This document shows positions 8,741 to 16,560 of a DNA stretch of 36,273 nt, piece by piece; the stretch's first letter is position 1; each line of letters begins with the position of its first letter. Source of the stretch: an uncultured Pelagibacteraceae bacterium. Its GTDB lineage: Bacteria > Pseudomonadota > Alphaproteobacteria > Pelagibacterales > Pelagibacteraceae. The notes under the pieces were generated by a model that saw only the letters and a program-made list of their open reading frames with translations, was not told the DNA's origin and did no database searches. The stretch is from contig CACMNP010000012.1 of the NCBI GenBank assembly GCA_902615045.1, positions 1 to 36,273 of the forward strand, given 5' to 3'. The position numbers were made by a program, and so were the translations under genes.

Positions 8741-8806
8741 TCCCTTTCTGAATTACCGGACAGGTTCTAAGGGTATTTCTCAGCCTTCTGGCACCCCATT
8801 TACAAC
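8741..8806 (-). promoter_or_regulatory. TPP riboswitch (THI element)
   Basis: Read on the minus strand, the conserved parts appear in order. GGGGTGCC is at 8797-8790, GGCTGAGA at 8785-8778, and ATACCC at 8776-8771. GAACCTGTCCGGTAAT then runs at 8767-8752, and GAAAGGG at 8748-8742 comes just before the thiV ATG at 8738. The P2 pairing GGGG/ACCC and a very short P3 (GCC/GGC) are visible. Compared with the usual CTGATCYGG, one base is missing (CTGTCCGG), and the P4-P5 arm is short. The GGG that would complete the aptamer also serves as Shine-Dalgarno sequence. This suggests that ligand binding hides the ribosome site. No terminator stem follows. Confidence 0.92.
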
Positions 8807-8818
8807 TTAATTCAAAGA

Positions 8819-9562
8819 TTAAATGAAATCAATTATTAACTTAGCACTACTAACAAGAATTAAAGCGTAAATGATATTATAAAATAAATTTTCATCAATT
8901 ATTTTAAGTAATTTATAACCTATAAATATTCCAATAAGCGCTAAAGGAAAGAGAGTAACTGATTGATATAAAGTATCAAAATTCATCATAGATAAATAAA
9001 CATACAGAGGAAGCTTAATTAGATTTACACAACTAAAAAAAATAATTCTTGTACCAACATAAATTTCTTTTTTCATTCTTAGGGGAAGCAAGTAAAGACT
9101 TGTTGGAGTTCCTCCCGCATGAACACAAAAACTTGAAAAACCAGCAATAGATGAACAAATAGCACCTTTAAAAAAGTTTTTTTTTGCTGGTATAGTTTTT
9201 TCTTTTTTAAATAAAAAATAATGACCAGAAAATAAAAAACCCATTATTCCAACAATTAACTTAAGCAAATCCTCAGAAAAATAAGTAAAAGTAAATGATC
9301 CAATTATTATTCCAATAGCTGCAAATGGAACTATTAATTTAAGTGTTCCAAAATCAAACTCTCGTCTAAATCTATAAACTGCAATAATGTCTGAAAAAAT
9401 TAATATTGGTAAAATGATTGCAAGCGCTTGATTCAATGGCATTACTGCTGTCATTAATGGAACTGAAATTAGTGATATTGATCCACCTAAACCTGATTTA
9501 GCAATTCCATATAATACGATAGCTGGAACAACGCTAACAAAGAATAATAAATTTATCTCCAT
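8819..9562 (-). CDS. TauE/SafE family membrane permease (sulfite or sulfonate-type exporter)
   Basis: This is a 247-residue protein with about eight hydrophobic spans in two similar halves. Each half begins with the glycine-rich pattern of the family (GIAKSGLGGSISLISVP near residue 19, and CSSIAGFSSFCVHAGGTPTSLYLLP in the middle). Family members have been linked to export of sulfite or sulfoacetate during organosulfonate use, and in other bacteria to other anions. The taurine genes in this window make sulfite export a reasonable guess, but the gene sits upstream of the thiV riboswitch, not in the tau operon. It follows a tiny membrane protein gene by six bases. Confidence 0.82.
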   Translation of the reverse strand: MEINLLFFVSVVPAIVLYGIAKSGLGGSISLISVPLMTAVMPLNQALAIILPILIFSDIIAVYRFRREFDFGTLKLIVPFAAIGIIIGSFTFTYFSEDLLKLIVGIMGFLFSGHYFLFKKEKTIPAKKNFFKGAICSSIAGFSSFCVHAGGTPTSLYLLPLRMKKEIYVGTRIIFFSCVNLIKLPLYVYLSMMNFDTLYQSVTLFPLALIGIFIGYKLLKIIDENLFYNIIYALILVSSAKLIIDFI

Positions 9563-9568
9563 TATAAA

Positions 9569-9733
9569 TTAGAAATATAGTAATAAAGATAAAACCACTA
9601 ATATTAAAACTAATATGATGACAGCTATGTAATTGAGTTTAATTTTAAATTTGCTTAATAAAAATTCATTAATTTTTTCCCAGAAAATAATAATTAAAAT
9701 TAATAGCACTGCTGGAAGAATAAATTTAATCAT
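9569..9733 (-). CDS. small hydrophobic membrane protein
   Basis: This is a 54-residue protein starting MIKFILPAVLL at 9733. I prefer this ATG to an upstream one at 9793, which would overlap the previous small gene. Two membrane segments are separated by a short charged linker (EKINEFLLSKFKIKLN). I do not recognise the family. It sits between another 55-residue membrane protein and the TauE/SafE permease, with gaps of 8 and 6 bases. It should therefore be part of the ABC-2 operon. Confidence 0.6.
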   Translation of the reverse strand: MIKFILPAVLLILIIIFWEKINEFLLSKFKIKLNYIAVIILVLILVVLSLLLYF

Positions 9734-9741
9734 AAATCTAT

Positions 9742-9909
9742 TTACATCAAAAAATACATCAATCCAAATATAACAAGTATAATTATTATCCAAATTGAAA
9801 AATTAGATATCAATTGTTTAATATTTGAGTTTGATCTGAGAAAATTAGGTAGAACTAATATTAAGACTAATATTAAAAATATTGCAGGAATTATCTGGTC
9901 AACAGTCAA
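9742..9909 (-). CDS. small membrane protein with probable TTG start
   Basis: Read from TTG at 9909, one base past the ABC permease stop, this frame gives 55 residues. There are two hydrophobic spans (IIPAIFLILVLILVLP and FSIWIIIILVIFGLMYFLM) around a polar loop (NFLRSNSNIKQLIS). The layout resembles the membrane-anchor part of some alphaproteobacterial aspartic-protease-like proteins, but no protease domain follows. The start codon is non-standard and no ATG is available. Operon packing supports translation: the previous gene ends at 9911 and the next ATG is at 9733. Confidence 0.5.
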   Translation of the reverse strand: MTVDQIIPAIFLILVLILVLPNFLRSNSNIKQLISNFSIWIIIILVIFGLMYFLM

Positions 9910-9910
9910 A

Positions 9911-10678
9911 TTAATTTTTTATATTATAACCTTTTTTAAGTATAATTGAGACAAGAGTTACACATATAATTAAAAATATAAACATTGTTGAAATACTTAT
10001 CCAAATATCAAAATCAGAAACTCCATAAAATGCAAACCTCAGCCCATTAATTAAATATACAACAGGATTAAAATAAGTGACTGTTTGCCAGAAACTTGGA
10101 AGCATATCTAGCGAATACAAACTTCCACCTAAGAATACCATTGGTGTTATGACAATTGTTGGTATTATAGACATTTGCTCGAAATTTTTACTAAGAAGTC
10201 CAATTAAAAACCCAAATAAAGCAAAAGTAAAAGCAACTAGAATTAATAAGAAAATCATTAGTAAAGGAAACTTTACATTTACTTCTGCAAAGAAAAGTGA
10301 AGTGCAGAAAATTACTGCAGCAACAATTAAGGTTTTAGTTGCACCTGCACCAACATAAGCAATTACAATTTCTACAGTAGAAATTGGAGCTGCTAAAATT
10401 TCATAAATTGTTCCATTAAATTTAGGAAAAAAAATTCCAAAAGAAGTATTACTGATAGATTGCGTTAATAATGTTAACATCAATAATCCTGGAACTATAT
10501 AAGAGCCATAACTAATGCCATCAATTTTTTGTACATAATCCCCGATTACCGAGCCGAATACTATAAAGTATAATGAAGTAGATAAAACTGGAGAAAGAAG
10601 AGATTGTATTAATGTTCTTCTAAATCTATCCATTTCATGAAAATAAATTGCTCTTAATGCGTAAAAATTAATCCTCAT
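9911..10678 (-). CDS. ABC-2 type transporter permease
   Basis: This 255-residue membrane subunit has six predicted spans and the ABC-2 pattern 'FLGGSLYSLDMLP..WQ....FNPVVYLINGLRFAFYG' near the C-terminus. It resembles YadH-type permeases. It forms an exporter with the ATPase encoded just upstream, overlapping it by 11 bases. Substrates of this subfamily are mostly unknown; the drug, lipid and polysaccharide options cannot be separated here. Confidence 0.88.
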   Translation of the reverse strand: MRINFYALRAIYFHEMDRFRRTLIQSLLSPVLSTSLYFIVFGSVIGDYVQKIDGISYGSYIVPGLLMLTLLTQSISNTSFGIFFPKFNGTIYEILAAPISTVEIVIAYVGAGATKTLIVAAVIFCTSLFFAEVNVKFPLLMIFLLILVAFTFALFGFLIGLLSKNFEQMSIIPTIVITPMVFLGGSLYSLDMLPSFWQTVTYFNPVVYLINGLRFAFYGVSDFDIWISISTMFIFLIICVTLVSIILKKGYNIKN

Positions 10679-11603
10679 TATTTTCCTTTACCAATGTCAC
10701 AAAAATCTTTTCAAGATTATTTTGCTCTGTTTTTAAGTCTCTCATCCTCAAACCTGCATTTTTTAAATCTTGAAGCATCTTTGTAATACCTGTTCTTTCA
10801 GCATGTAAGTTATAGTTGTAAATTAATGAATAATTATCATTAGAGATTGATAGATTATATTCATCAAGTTCTGATGGAATTTTTTCGACTTTATCCTGCA
10901 ACTCAATAGTTAATTTTTTATGACCCATCTTTTTTAATAAATCTATTTTATTATCAACAACAATGATTTCTCCTTGATTAATTACAGCAACTCGGTCTGC
11001 GATTGCCTCTGCTTCTTCAATATAGTGTGTTGTTAAAATTATGGTTACTCCAGTTTTCCTTAATCCCTCTACAACTTTCCACATATCTTTTCTCAATTCT
11101 ACATCTACGCCTGCCGTTGGTTCATCAAGAAATAATATCGAAGGTTCATGAGATAATGCTTTTGCTATCATTACACGTCTTTTCATTCCCCCTGAAAGCT
11201 GATTTAATCTTAAATCTTTTTTATCCCATAAACTAAAATCTTTTAGAACTTTTTCTATATGTTGGGGGTTTGGCTTTTTTCCATATAAGCCTCTTGAATA
11301 TGAAACATTGTTAAAAACTGTTTCAAATTGTTCTAGTGAAATTTCTTGGGGGACCAGTCCTATTCTTGATCTTGTTTCTCTATAATCTTTTATAATATCA
11401 AAACCATCTACTGTAATTACTCCAGAAGTTGGTTTAACTATACCACATACAATACTTATCAGTGTAGTTTTGCCAGCTCCATTTGGTCCAAGCATAGCAA
11501 TAATTTCACCTTGCTTTATATTTAGATTAACAGTTTTTAAAGCGTTAAATCCATTATCGTATACCTTTGAAAGGCCATCAATTGTTATTAAATCTTTAGT
11601 CAT
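10668..11603 (-). CDS. ABC exporter ATP-binding protein
   Basis: This 311-residue ATPase has the Walker A motif GPNGAGKTT, signature LSGGMKRR, Walker B ILFLDEPTAGVD, and the switch histidine in LTTHYIEEAE. It is of the YadG/DrrA type that partners ABC-2 permeases. An extra C-terminal region of about 85 residues, typical of this type, follows the nucleotide-binding domain. The overlap with the permease gene indicates coupled translation. A 33-base gap separates it from the DUF4396 gene, so one long transcript with the cytochromes is possible. Confidence 0.92.
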   Translation of the reverse strand: MTKDLITIDGLSKVYDNGFNALKTVNLNIKQGEIIAMLGPNGAGKTTLISIVCGIVKPTSGVITVDGFDIIKDYRETRSRIGLVPQEISLEQFETVFNNVSYSRGLYGKKPNPQHIEKVLKDFSLWDKKDLRLNQLSGGMKRRVMIAKALSHEPSILFLDEPTAGVDVELRKDMWKVVEGLRKTGVTIILTTHYIEEAEAIADRVAVINQGEIIVVDNKIDLLKKMGHKKLTIELQDKVEKIPSELDEYNLSISNDNYSLIYNYNLHAERTGITKMLQDLKNAGLRMRDLKTEQNNLEKIFVTLVKENNED

Positions 11604-11636
11604 TATCTGAGGTCTTAATTTGATATAGAGATGTTT

Positions 11637-12080
11637 TTAGTGACAAGCAATATTATATTTTTTTAATCTCCAATAATTGTATGGCCATGGAGTTAAAAAT
11701 CCAACTAAAAGCATTATTGGTACTACCCACCAATTTAAAATAGCTCCACCTGTTAAAATTACATCTGTGAGGTTCATGGCTATTTCCATACTGACCATTG
11801 ATATAAAGCTCATACCAAGCGCAGTCTTTAATGCTTTGGAAAAATCAAGTTTTTGTCTTAGTAAAATTATAGTTTCTAAAATAATACTTGTAATCAAACC
11901 ATTTATAATTGCTAAAGTCATGATGGCTAAAACAGGCCAGGGAATTCCTGTTATCTGAAAATACAATATAGTTCCAAAGTCACCAATTGCACAGCCTAGT
12001 AAACACCAAGCAGTATTTTTTGCGCTTCTTTTCCAAGTATGCTTGCATGACCAATTAAAATTAATTGCTTCTGAACTCAT
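11637..12080 (-). CDS. DUF4396 family membrane protein
   Basis: This 147-residue protein has about four membrane spans. Its pattern 'W..TAWCLLGCAIGDFGTILYFQ' (residues about 23-44), the later 'MSFISMVSMEIAMNLTD', and the ending 'WPYNYWRLKKYNIACH' match DUF4396 as I know it. The conserved Cys-Leu-Leu-Gly-Cys pair and C-terminal Cys-His may bind a metal, which is inference. The start overlaps the end of the c-type cytochrome gene by four bases (ATGA). It is therefore translated with a periplasmic electron carrier. The function is unknown. Confidence 0.75.
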   Translation of the reverse strand: MSSEAINFNWSCKHTWKRSAKNTAWCLLGCAIGDFGTILYFQITGIPWPVLAIMTLAIINGLITSIILETIILLRQKLDFSKALKTALGMSFISMVSMEIAMNLTDVILTGGAILNWWVVPIMLLVGFLTPWPYNYWRLKKYNIACH

Positions 12081-12505
12081 TGTTTGCTCATTTCTAAATG
12101 ATATTCATAAATATCATCTTTCCAATAAGATTTAATGTACGAAAGAATGTTATCAATACCTTCATCACTTATTTTATCACCAAAACCCATCATCTTGCCT
12201 TCATAATTTTTTATCAATTTAGCAAATCCATACTTTATCATTCTATGTAGTAACTCATCTGTATGATGCCAAGTATGACCAGTTCCATTTAAAGGGGGTG
12301 CTTTTCTATGCCCATCTTCATCTAAACCTTGCCAATTTGTAGCTCCAGCTAAATTTGCTTGGTGACAAGAAACACAATATTGATTGTATAATATCTTGCC
12401 ATTTTTAATTGCTTCTAATGAATCTCTTGTTATGGGGTAGTGCGAATGAGAGAAAGCAGTATCTGCATAAAATAAAACAATAAGAATAAAAAAATACTTT
12501 TTCAT
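12077..12505 (-). CDS. periplasmic mono-haem c-type cytochrome
   Basis: This 142-residue protein has a signal peptide (about residues 1-19, ending TAFS) and one haem-binding motif CVSCH at about 44-48. Downstream, MMGFGDKISDEGIDNILSYIKSYW supplies the probable methionine ligand and the terminal helix. A His-rich stretch (GTGHTWHHTDEL) lies between the two. It should be an electron carrier in the periplasm. Its start shares a base with the cytochrome c'-like stop, and its end overlaps the DUF4396 start. The three genes are thus tightly coupled. Confidence 0.88.
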   Translation of the reverse strand: MKKYFFILIVLFYADTAFSHSHYPITRDSLEAIKNGKILYNQYCVSCHQANLAGATNWQGLDEDGHRKAPPLNGTGHTWHHTDELLHRMIKYGFAKLIKNYEGKMMGFGDKISDEGIDNILSYIKSYWKDDIYEYHLEMSKQ

Positions 12506-12969
12506 TAGTGTGGAGCCCTATATCTGCTATGACAAGCTTTACAGCTCGACCACATATATTGTTTCAAAGCTGCTCTAAAATCATCTTGGTCTTCTATAAT
12601 TGAGGCTAGTTTTATCATTTGATCAGATGATTTTTTCATTAGAGCATTAAATTCATCTTTTTCTTCCCAAATAATTGGTAAAGCCTCTGTTCCATGTCCC
12701 TCTTTTGTATTTTCTGGAAATAAATTTAGTAATTCTAAATAATTATCACTCATTCTAATCATTAGTTTTTTTGAGTCCTCAATTTCAACTTCGTTAAGCA
12801 AAATACTAATTCTTTTTGCTAGTTTATAATTTTGACTGAATAAAGATTTTCTTTTCTTTATAATGTCTTTTGCACTTTCTTCTGATAAAACATTAGAGTT
12901 AAATGAAAAAGAAAGTGCTACAATAAACATTATTTTGAAAATATTATTTATTTTTATAAAATAGCTCAT
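12505..12969 (-). CDS. cytochrome c'-like four-helix haem protein
   Basis: From the ATG at 12969 this gives 154 residues. There is an N-terminal signal peptide (hydrophobic IMFIVALSFSF), helical acidic segments, and the haem motif CKACHSRYR right at the C-terminus. That placement is the hallmark of the cytochrome c' / c556 fold. Members bind NO or CO or act as electron carriers in the periplasm. An upstream ATG at 13026 exists but lies inside the divergent gene and would destroy the signal peptide. The chosen start codon overlaps, on the opposite strand, the start of the cytochrome b561 gene. Confidence 0.85.
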   Translation of the reverse strand: MSYFIKINNIFKIMFIVALSFSFNSNVLSEESAKDIIKKRKSLFSQNYKLAKRISILLNEVEIEDSKKLMIRMSDNYLELLNLFPENTKEGHGTEALPIIWEEKDEFNALMKKSSDQMIKLASIIEDQDDFRAALKQYMWSSCKACHSRYRAPH

Positions 12970-13495
12970 GTCGAATAGTATAGCATTACAATATAGTTGG
13001 TTAGCTAAATTTTTCCATTGGTTCACTTTGCTCCTTCTAATTGCTCAGATACCAATGGGGTTTATTTTAGTCAGATTGGATTTTTCGGATTTAAGAATAA
13101 CTATAGAAAATGTGCACGTAATTGTTGGAATATCTATATTTTACATGACCTTATTTAGGTTAATTTATAAATTTTTTAGCAAGTCCCCAAAACTAATGCC
13201 TGAGGCATTCTTTGGACAAAACTTGATTGCGAAATTGAATCATTTCGCTCTTTATGTCGCACTTTTAACAATAACAACATCAGGAATTTTAAAAAAGCTA
13301 TTTAATGGTGAAAAACTAAATTTTTTTATTTTTAAATTAAGGATTCAAGATAACTTTGATTTAGCAGATCAATTTTATAATGTTCACGTTATTTCAAATT
13401 ATACATTAATAGTTTTAATCTCATTGCATATTTTTGCAGTTTTGTTTCATCAAATATTTTTGAAAGAAAACATCTTGAAAAGAATGACCAGATAA
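12968..13495 (+). CDS. cytochrome b561-type di-haem membrane protein
   Basis: This 175-residue protein has four membrane helices. It carries the expected histidines in YSWLAKFFHWF near the N-terminus, IENVHVIVG, LNHFALYVALL and LISLHIFAVLFHQ. CybB-type proteins pass electrons between quinol and periplasmic partners. A soluble c-type cytochrome encoded next door is a plausible partner. The ATG at 12968 is required because the conserved YSxxAKxxHW segment starts a few residues later. This start shares the CATG at 12967-12970 with the divergent cytochrome c' start. A thioredoxin-like gene follows 13 bases downstream. Confidence 0.9.
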   Translation: MSNSIALQYSWLAKFFHWFTLLLLIAQIPMGFILVRLDFSDLRITIENVHVIVGISIFYMTLFRLIYKFFSKSPKLMPEAFFGQNLIAKLNHFALYVALLTITTSGILKKLFNGEKLNFFIFKLRIQDNFDLADQFYNVHVISNYTLIVLISLHIFAVLFHQIFLKENILKRMTR

Positions 13496-13508
13496 TTAAA
13501 TAGAGCTC

Positions 13509-13883
13509 ATGAAAAAATATTTTGTCTTTTTTATTTTATTCTTGATACCAAATATCTCATTTGGTTTTGAAAAAACCACAAACTTTGATCTGAAAAAATT
13601 ATTTGAAATTCAAAAATCTGGTAAAACAATTGTTATTAATTCTTGGAATGAATATTGTTCAACTTGCGCAGCACAAACAAAAGTTTTCGATCAAGCAATG
13701 AAAGACTTTAAGGATGTAGAATTTTTATTCTATGAGCAAACAGAACATGAAGATATTGCTAAAGCTTTAGGTGTAAATTATTGGACTACAATAGTAGTTT
13801 TTAAAGGTGAAAGTGAAGTAGCAAGAGAAATTGGTTTAACTGACAAAGACCAAATATATAATTTAATAAACAAAGGGATATAA
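13509..13883 (+). CDS. periplasmic thioredoxin-fold protein
   Basis: This 124-residue protein has a signal peptide (about 1-18) and a thioredoxin-like active site CSTC in INSWNEYCSTCAAQTKVF. It likely acts on disulfides, or on haem or metal ligands, in the periplasm. That would fit the neighbouring c-type cytochromes, whose haem cysteines must be reduced. The usual cis-proline before strand beta-4 (xPT) is replaced: the sequence is NYWTTIVVF. This may alter substrate handling. It follows cytochrome b561 closely in the same direction. Confidence 0.85.
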   Translation: MKKYFVFFILFLIPNISFGFEKTTNFDLKKLFEIQKSGKTIVINSWNEYCSTCAAQTKVFDQAMKDFKDVEFLFYEQTEHEDIAKALGVNYWTTIVVFKGESEVAREIGLTDKDQIYNLINKGI

Positions 13884-13917
13884 TTCCTTTTTACCTCCCC
13901 TTTCGAGGAGGTGAATT
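13882..13917 (+). other. interrupted stem-loop after the thioredoxin-like gene
   Basis: An outer AATTC/GAATT pairing (13882-13886 with 13913-13917) encloses an inner ACCTCC/GGAGGT stem (13893-13898 with 13907-13912). The loop is CCTTTCGA. No T tract follows, so it is not a clean terminator. The GGAGG arm resembles a Shine-Dalgarno sequence held in a hairpin, but the nearest ATG (13939) is about 27 bases away. Confidence 0.5.
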
Positions 13918-13938
13918 CAACAAAAAAGAGAGAAATAA

Positions 13939-14046
13939 ATGAATGTTAAATTCAGGAATAATTTTTTAAATTATGATTGCTATATAGAATTAATTTTTTT
14001 TTTGTCAATTTATGAAAAAGCAAGAAAAATTAGGGATTTTAATTAA
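13939..14046 (+). CDS. possible 35-residue miniprotein
   Basis: An ATG at 13939 opens a 35-codon frame ending at 14046, overlapping the ald stop by eight bases. The product starts MNVKFRNNFLNYDCYIELIF and ends with a basic tail. It fills an otherwise empty gap and lies behind the GGAGG-bearing hairpin. I recognise no family. An open frame of this length has a few percent chance in such AT-rich DNA, so this is only a candidate. Confidence 0.25.
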   Translation: MNVKFRNNFLNYDCYIELIFFLSIYEKARKIRDFN

Positions 14047-15157
14047 GCAATGCCTTTTGAGCTGGTAAATAATCATGACCAAATACATCAGCAACAGCTT
14101 TATGAGTAACACCTCCTTTAAATACATTTAATCCTGCTTGAAAATTTTGATCATCATTTAAAGCTTTTAAGTACCCATCTTTTGCTAGTTTAGATAAAAA
14201 AGGAAGAGTTGCTTTATTCAATGCAATTGTTGATGTTCTAGGAACACCACCGGGCATATTTGCAACACAATAATGAATTATATCATCTATTATAAAAGTT
14301 GGTTCTGCAAAAGTAGTCGGTTTACTGGTTTCAACACATCCTCCTTGATCAATTGCAACATCTACAATTACTGATCCCCTTTTCATTTTTTTTAACATAT
14401 TCTTTGTAACTAATTTTGGTGCCTCAGCACCTGGTATCAAAACTCCACCTACTAACAAATCACATTCAGAAATTAATTTTTCTAAATCAGTTTTGTCGCT
14501 TAAGTTGGGAATTATTTTGTCTCCAAATATTTGGGAAAGTTCGTTTAATCTTTTTTCAGATTTATCTACAATATTAACCTTGGCTTTCATGCCTGTTGCA
14601 ATTATAGCAGCATTTTCTCCTACTACTCCACCTCCAAGTATAACTACATTTCCAGGCTCTACACCAGGAGCTCCTCCTAACAAAAGACCACGGCCTTTTT
14701 GATTTTTTTCTAAACAATGTGCACCTGCTTGAACTGACATTCTTCCTGCTACTGCACTCATTGGTGCTAGCAAAGGAAGTCTTCCTTTGTTATCTGTGAC
14801 TGTTTCATAAGCGATGCATATTGATTTGCTGTCTATTAAGCCTTGTGTCAGTTCCTTAGCTGCAGCAAGATGAAGATATGTAAAGACAACTTGATTTTCT
14901 CTTATCATTTTTACTTCACTAGATTGTGGCTCTTTAACTTTAACGATGATGTCAGAGTCGTTAAATATATCTTCAGCTGTATTAACTATTTTTGCTCCGC
15001 TTGATACGTAATGATCGTTTTCAAATCCTGCTTCAAAACCTCCATTATTTTCAATTAAAACTTCATGGCCATTAGAGGTTAATGCCTTTACACTTTCGGG
15101 AGTGAGTCCAATTCTATTTTCTTGAGGCTTTATTTCTTTTGGAACCCCGATTTTCAT
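14039..15157 (-). CDS. ald: alanine dehydrogenase
   Basis: This NAD-dependent enzyme converts L-alanine to pyruvate plus ammonium, and the reverse. The 372-residue length is standard. The substrate-binding Lys75 (VKVKEP) and catalytic His96 (TYLHLAA) fall at the family's usual positions. A Rossmann motif (ILGGGVVGENAA) follows in the middle, with the conserved VAIDQGG aspartate after it. It lies nine bases after the omega-amino-acid:pyruvate aminotransferase. This pairing is logical because the aminotransferase makes alanine from pyruvate and Ald regenerates pyruvate while releasing ammonium. Nitrogen from taurine or beta-alanine could reach the cell this way. Confidence 0.95.
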   Translation of the reverse strand: MKIGVPKEIKPQENRIGLTPESVKALTSNGHEVLIENNGGFEAGFENDHYVSSGAKIVNTAEDIFNDSDIIVKVKEPQSSEVKMIRENQVVFTYLHLAAAKELTQGLIDSKSICIAYETVTDNKGRLPLLAPMSAVAGRMSVQAGAHCLEKNQKGRGLLLGGAPGVEPGNVVILGGGVVGENAAIIATGMKAKVNIVDKSEKRLNELSQIFGDKIIPNLSDKTDLEKLISECDLLVGGVLIPGAEAPKLVTKNMLKKMKRGSVIVDVAIDQGGCVETSKPTTFAEPTFIIDDIIHYCVANMPGGVPRTSTIALNKATLPFLSKLAKDGYLKALNDDQNFQAGLNVFKGGVTHKAVADVFGHDYLPAQKALLN

Positions 15158-15166
15158 AGAATTAAA

Positions 15167-16528
15167 TTAATTTTTTTTGCTTTTTGAATAGTTGGTAATA
15201 CCAGTTCTTAGTTTCTCTATTATTTCATCAATATGTTTTTTTTCACAGATAAACATTGGAGCAATAATTAAACAATCTCCAGTCGCTTTAAAGTTAACTC
15301 CTGCATCATAACAGTGTTTGAAACATGTAAATCCTGCTGCGCCAGGTTTTTTATGCATTTTAATATCAATACCACCCATCATTCCATAACCTCTTATGTT
15401 ATCAACAACATCAATATCTTTTAAAGACATTAAACCTTCTTGGAAATATGGAGATAAATTTTTTGCTCTATTAAAGATATCATCTTTTTCAAAAATATCT
15501 TGAACCGCTAAGCCTGCAGCTACTGAGACAGGAATTCCAGAGTAAGTGTAACCATGAAATAATTCTATTGTTCCTTTTGGAGATCCATCCATAACTGTGT
15601 CATAAATTTCTTCTTTACACGCAACTGCACCTAAAGGACTTATTCCATTTGTTGTAGCTTTAGCCATTGTTATAATATCAGGTGTAACTCCGTATTCTTG
15701 AGATGCAAAAGGCGAACCAGTTCTTCCCCAACCTGTAATAACTTCGTCAAAAACTAATAAAATACCATGCTTATCGCAAATTTCTCTTAGTCTTTGTAAA
15801 TATCCTTTTGGTGGAACTAAAGTTCCCGTTGATCCAGCAATTGGTTCAACAATGCAAGCTGCAATATTTTCTGAACCAAAATTTGTACAAATTCTCTCAA
15901 GATCTTCTGCCATCTCTGCGCCAGTTTCAGGTTGACCTGAAACAAATTTATGCTCTGGTAAATGTGTATGTCTCATGTGAAGAACACCTGGCATCAAAAC
16001 ATTGGCAAATGTTTTCACGTTGTTAATCATTCCGCCAACAGAAGTAGCTCCAATATTCATTCCATGATAGCCTCTTTCTCTTCCAACAAACCTAAATCTA
16101 TGTCCTTCACCTCTTGCTTTATGATATGCAACTGCAATTTTAATTGCTGTTTCTACAGCGGTAGATCCACAAATTGTATAAAAAATTCTATTTAAATTTC
16201 CTGGTGTATGTTTAGAAATTTTTGTTGCAAGTTCAAATGAACCACCAAAACCTTGTTGAAATGGTTGAGCATAATCTAATTTTTTTAACTGATTTGTAAT
16301 TGCATTAATAATTTCTTCTCTTCCGTGTCCTAATGGATTGCAAAATAATCCTGAGCTTGCATCTATCTGAGTTTGGCCTTGATGATTTTTTAAATAAACA
16401 CCTTTTGCTTCTACAATTAATCTTGGAGACTCTTTAAAATCTCTATTAGATGTAAATGGCATCCAATGTTCATTTAAAGAATTTGGTATTTGAGGTTTTT
16501 CAGAACTCATAATTATGTTTCGATTCAT
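15167..16528 (-). CDS. omega-amino acid:pyruvate aminotransferase (beta-alanine and/or taurine)
   Basis: This is a class III PLP-dependent aminotransferase of 453 residues. The PLP-binding lysine is Lys290 (TMAKATTNG), and the cofactor-contacting aspartate lies in LVFDEVITGWGRTG. The N-terminal HWMPFTSNRDFK signature and IELFHGYTYSG resemble the omega-amino acid:pyruvate aminotransferases that act on beta-alanine. The divergent taurine transporter and the following ald gene suggest taurine as a substrate (the Tpa reaction, giving sulfoacetaldehyde plus alanine). Both activities may reside in one enzyme, and sequence alone cannot decide. A second in-frame ATG at residue 7 is an alternative start. 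Confidence 0.85.
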   Translation of the reverse strand: MNRNIIMSSEKPQIPNSLNEHWMPFTSNRDFKESPRLIVEAKGVYLKNHQGQTQIDASSGLFCNPLGHGREEIINAITNQLKKLDYAQPFQQGFGGSFELATKISKHTPGNLNRIFYTICGSTAVETAIKIAVAYHKARGEGHRFRFVGRERGYHGMNIGATSVGGMINNVKTFANVLMPGVLHMRHTHLPEHKFVSGQPETGAEMAEDLERICTNFGSENIAACIVEPIAGSTGTLVPPKGYLQRLREICDKHGILLVFDEVITGWGRTGSPFASQEYGVTPDIITMAKATTNGISPLGAVACKEEIYDTVMDGSPKGTIELFHGYTYSGIPVSVAAGLAVQDIFEKDDIFNRAKNLSPYFQEGLMSLKDIDVVDNIRGYGMMGGIDIKMHKKPGAAGFTCFKHCYDAGVNFKATGDCLIIAPMFICEKKHIDEIIEKLRTGITNYSKSKKN

Positions 16529-16560
16529 AGACTAATTATATAAATTAACCAGTAAATTTT

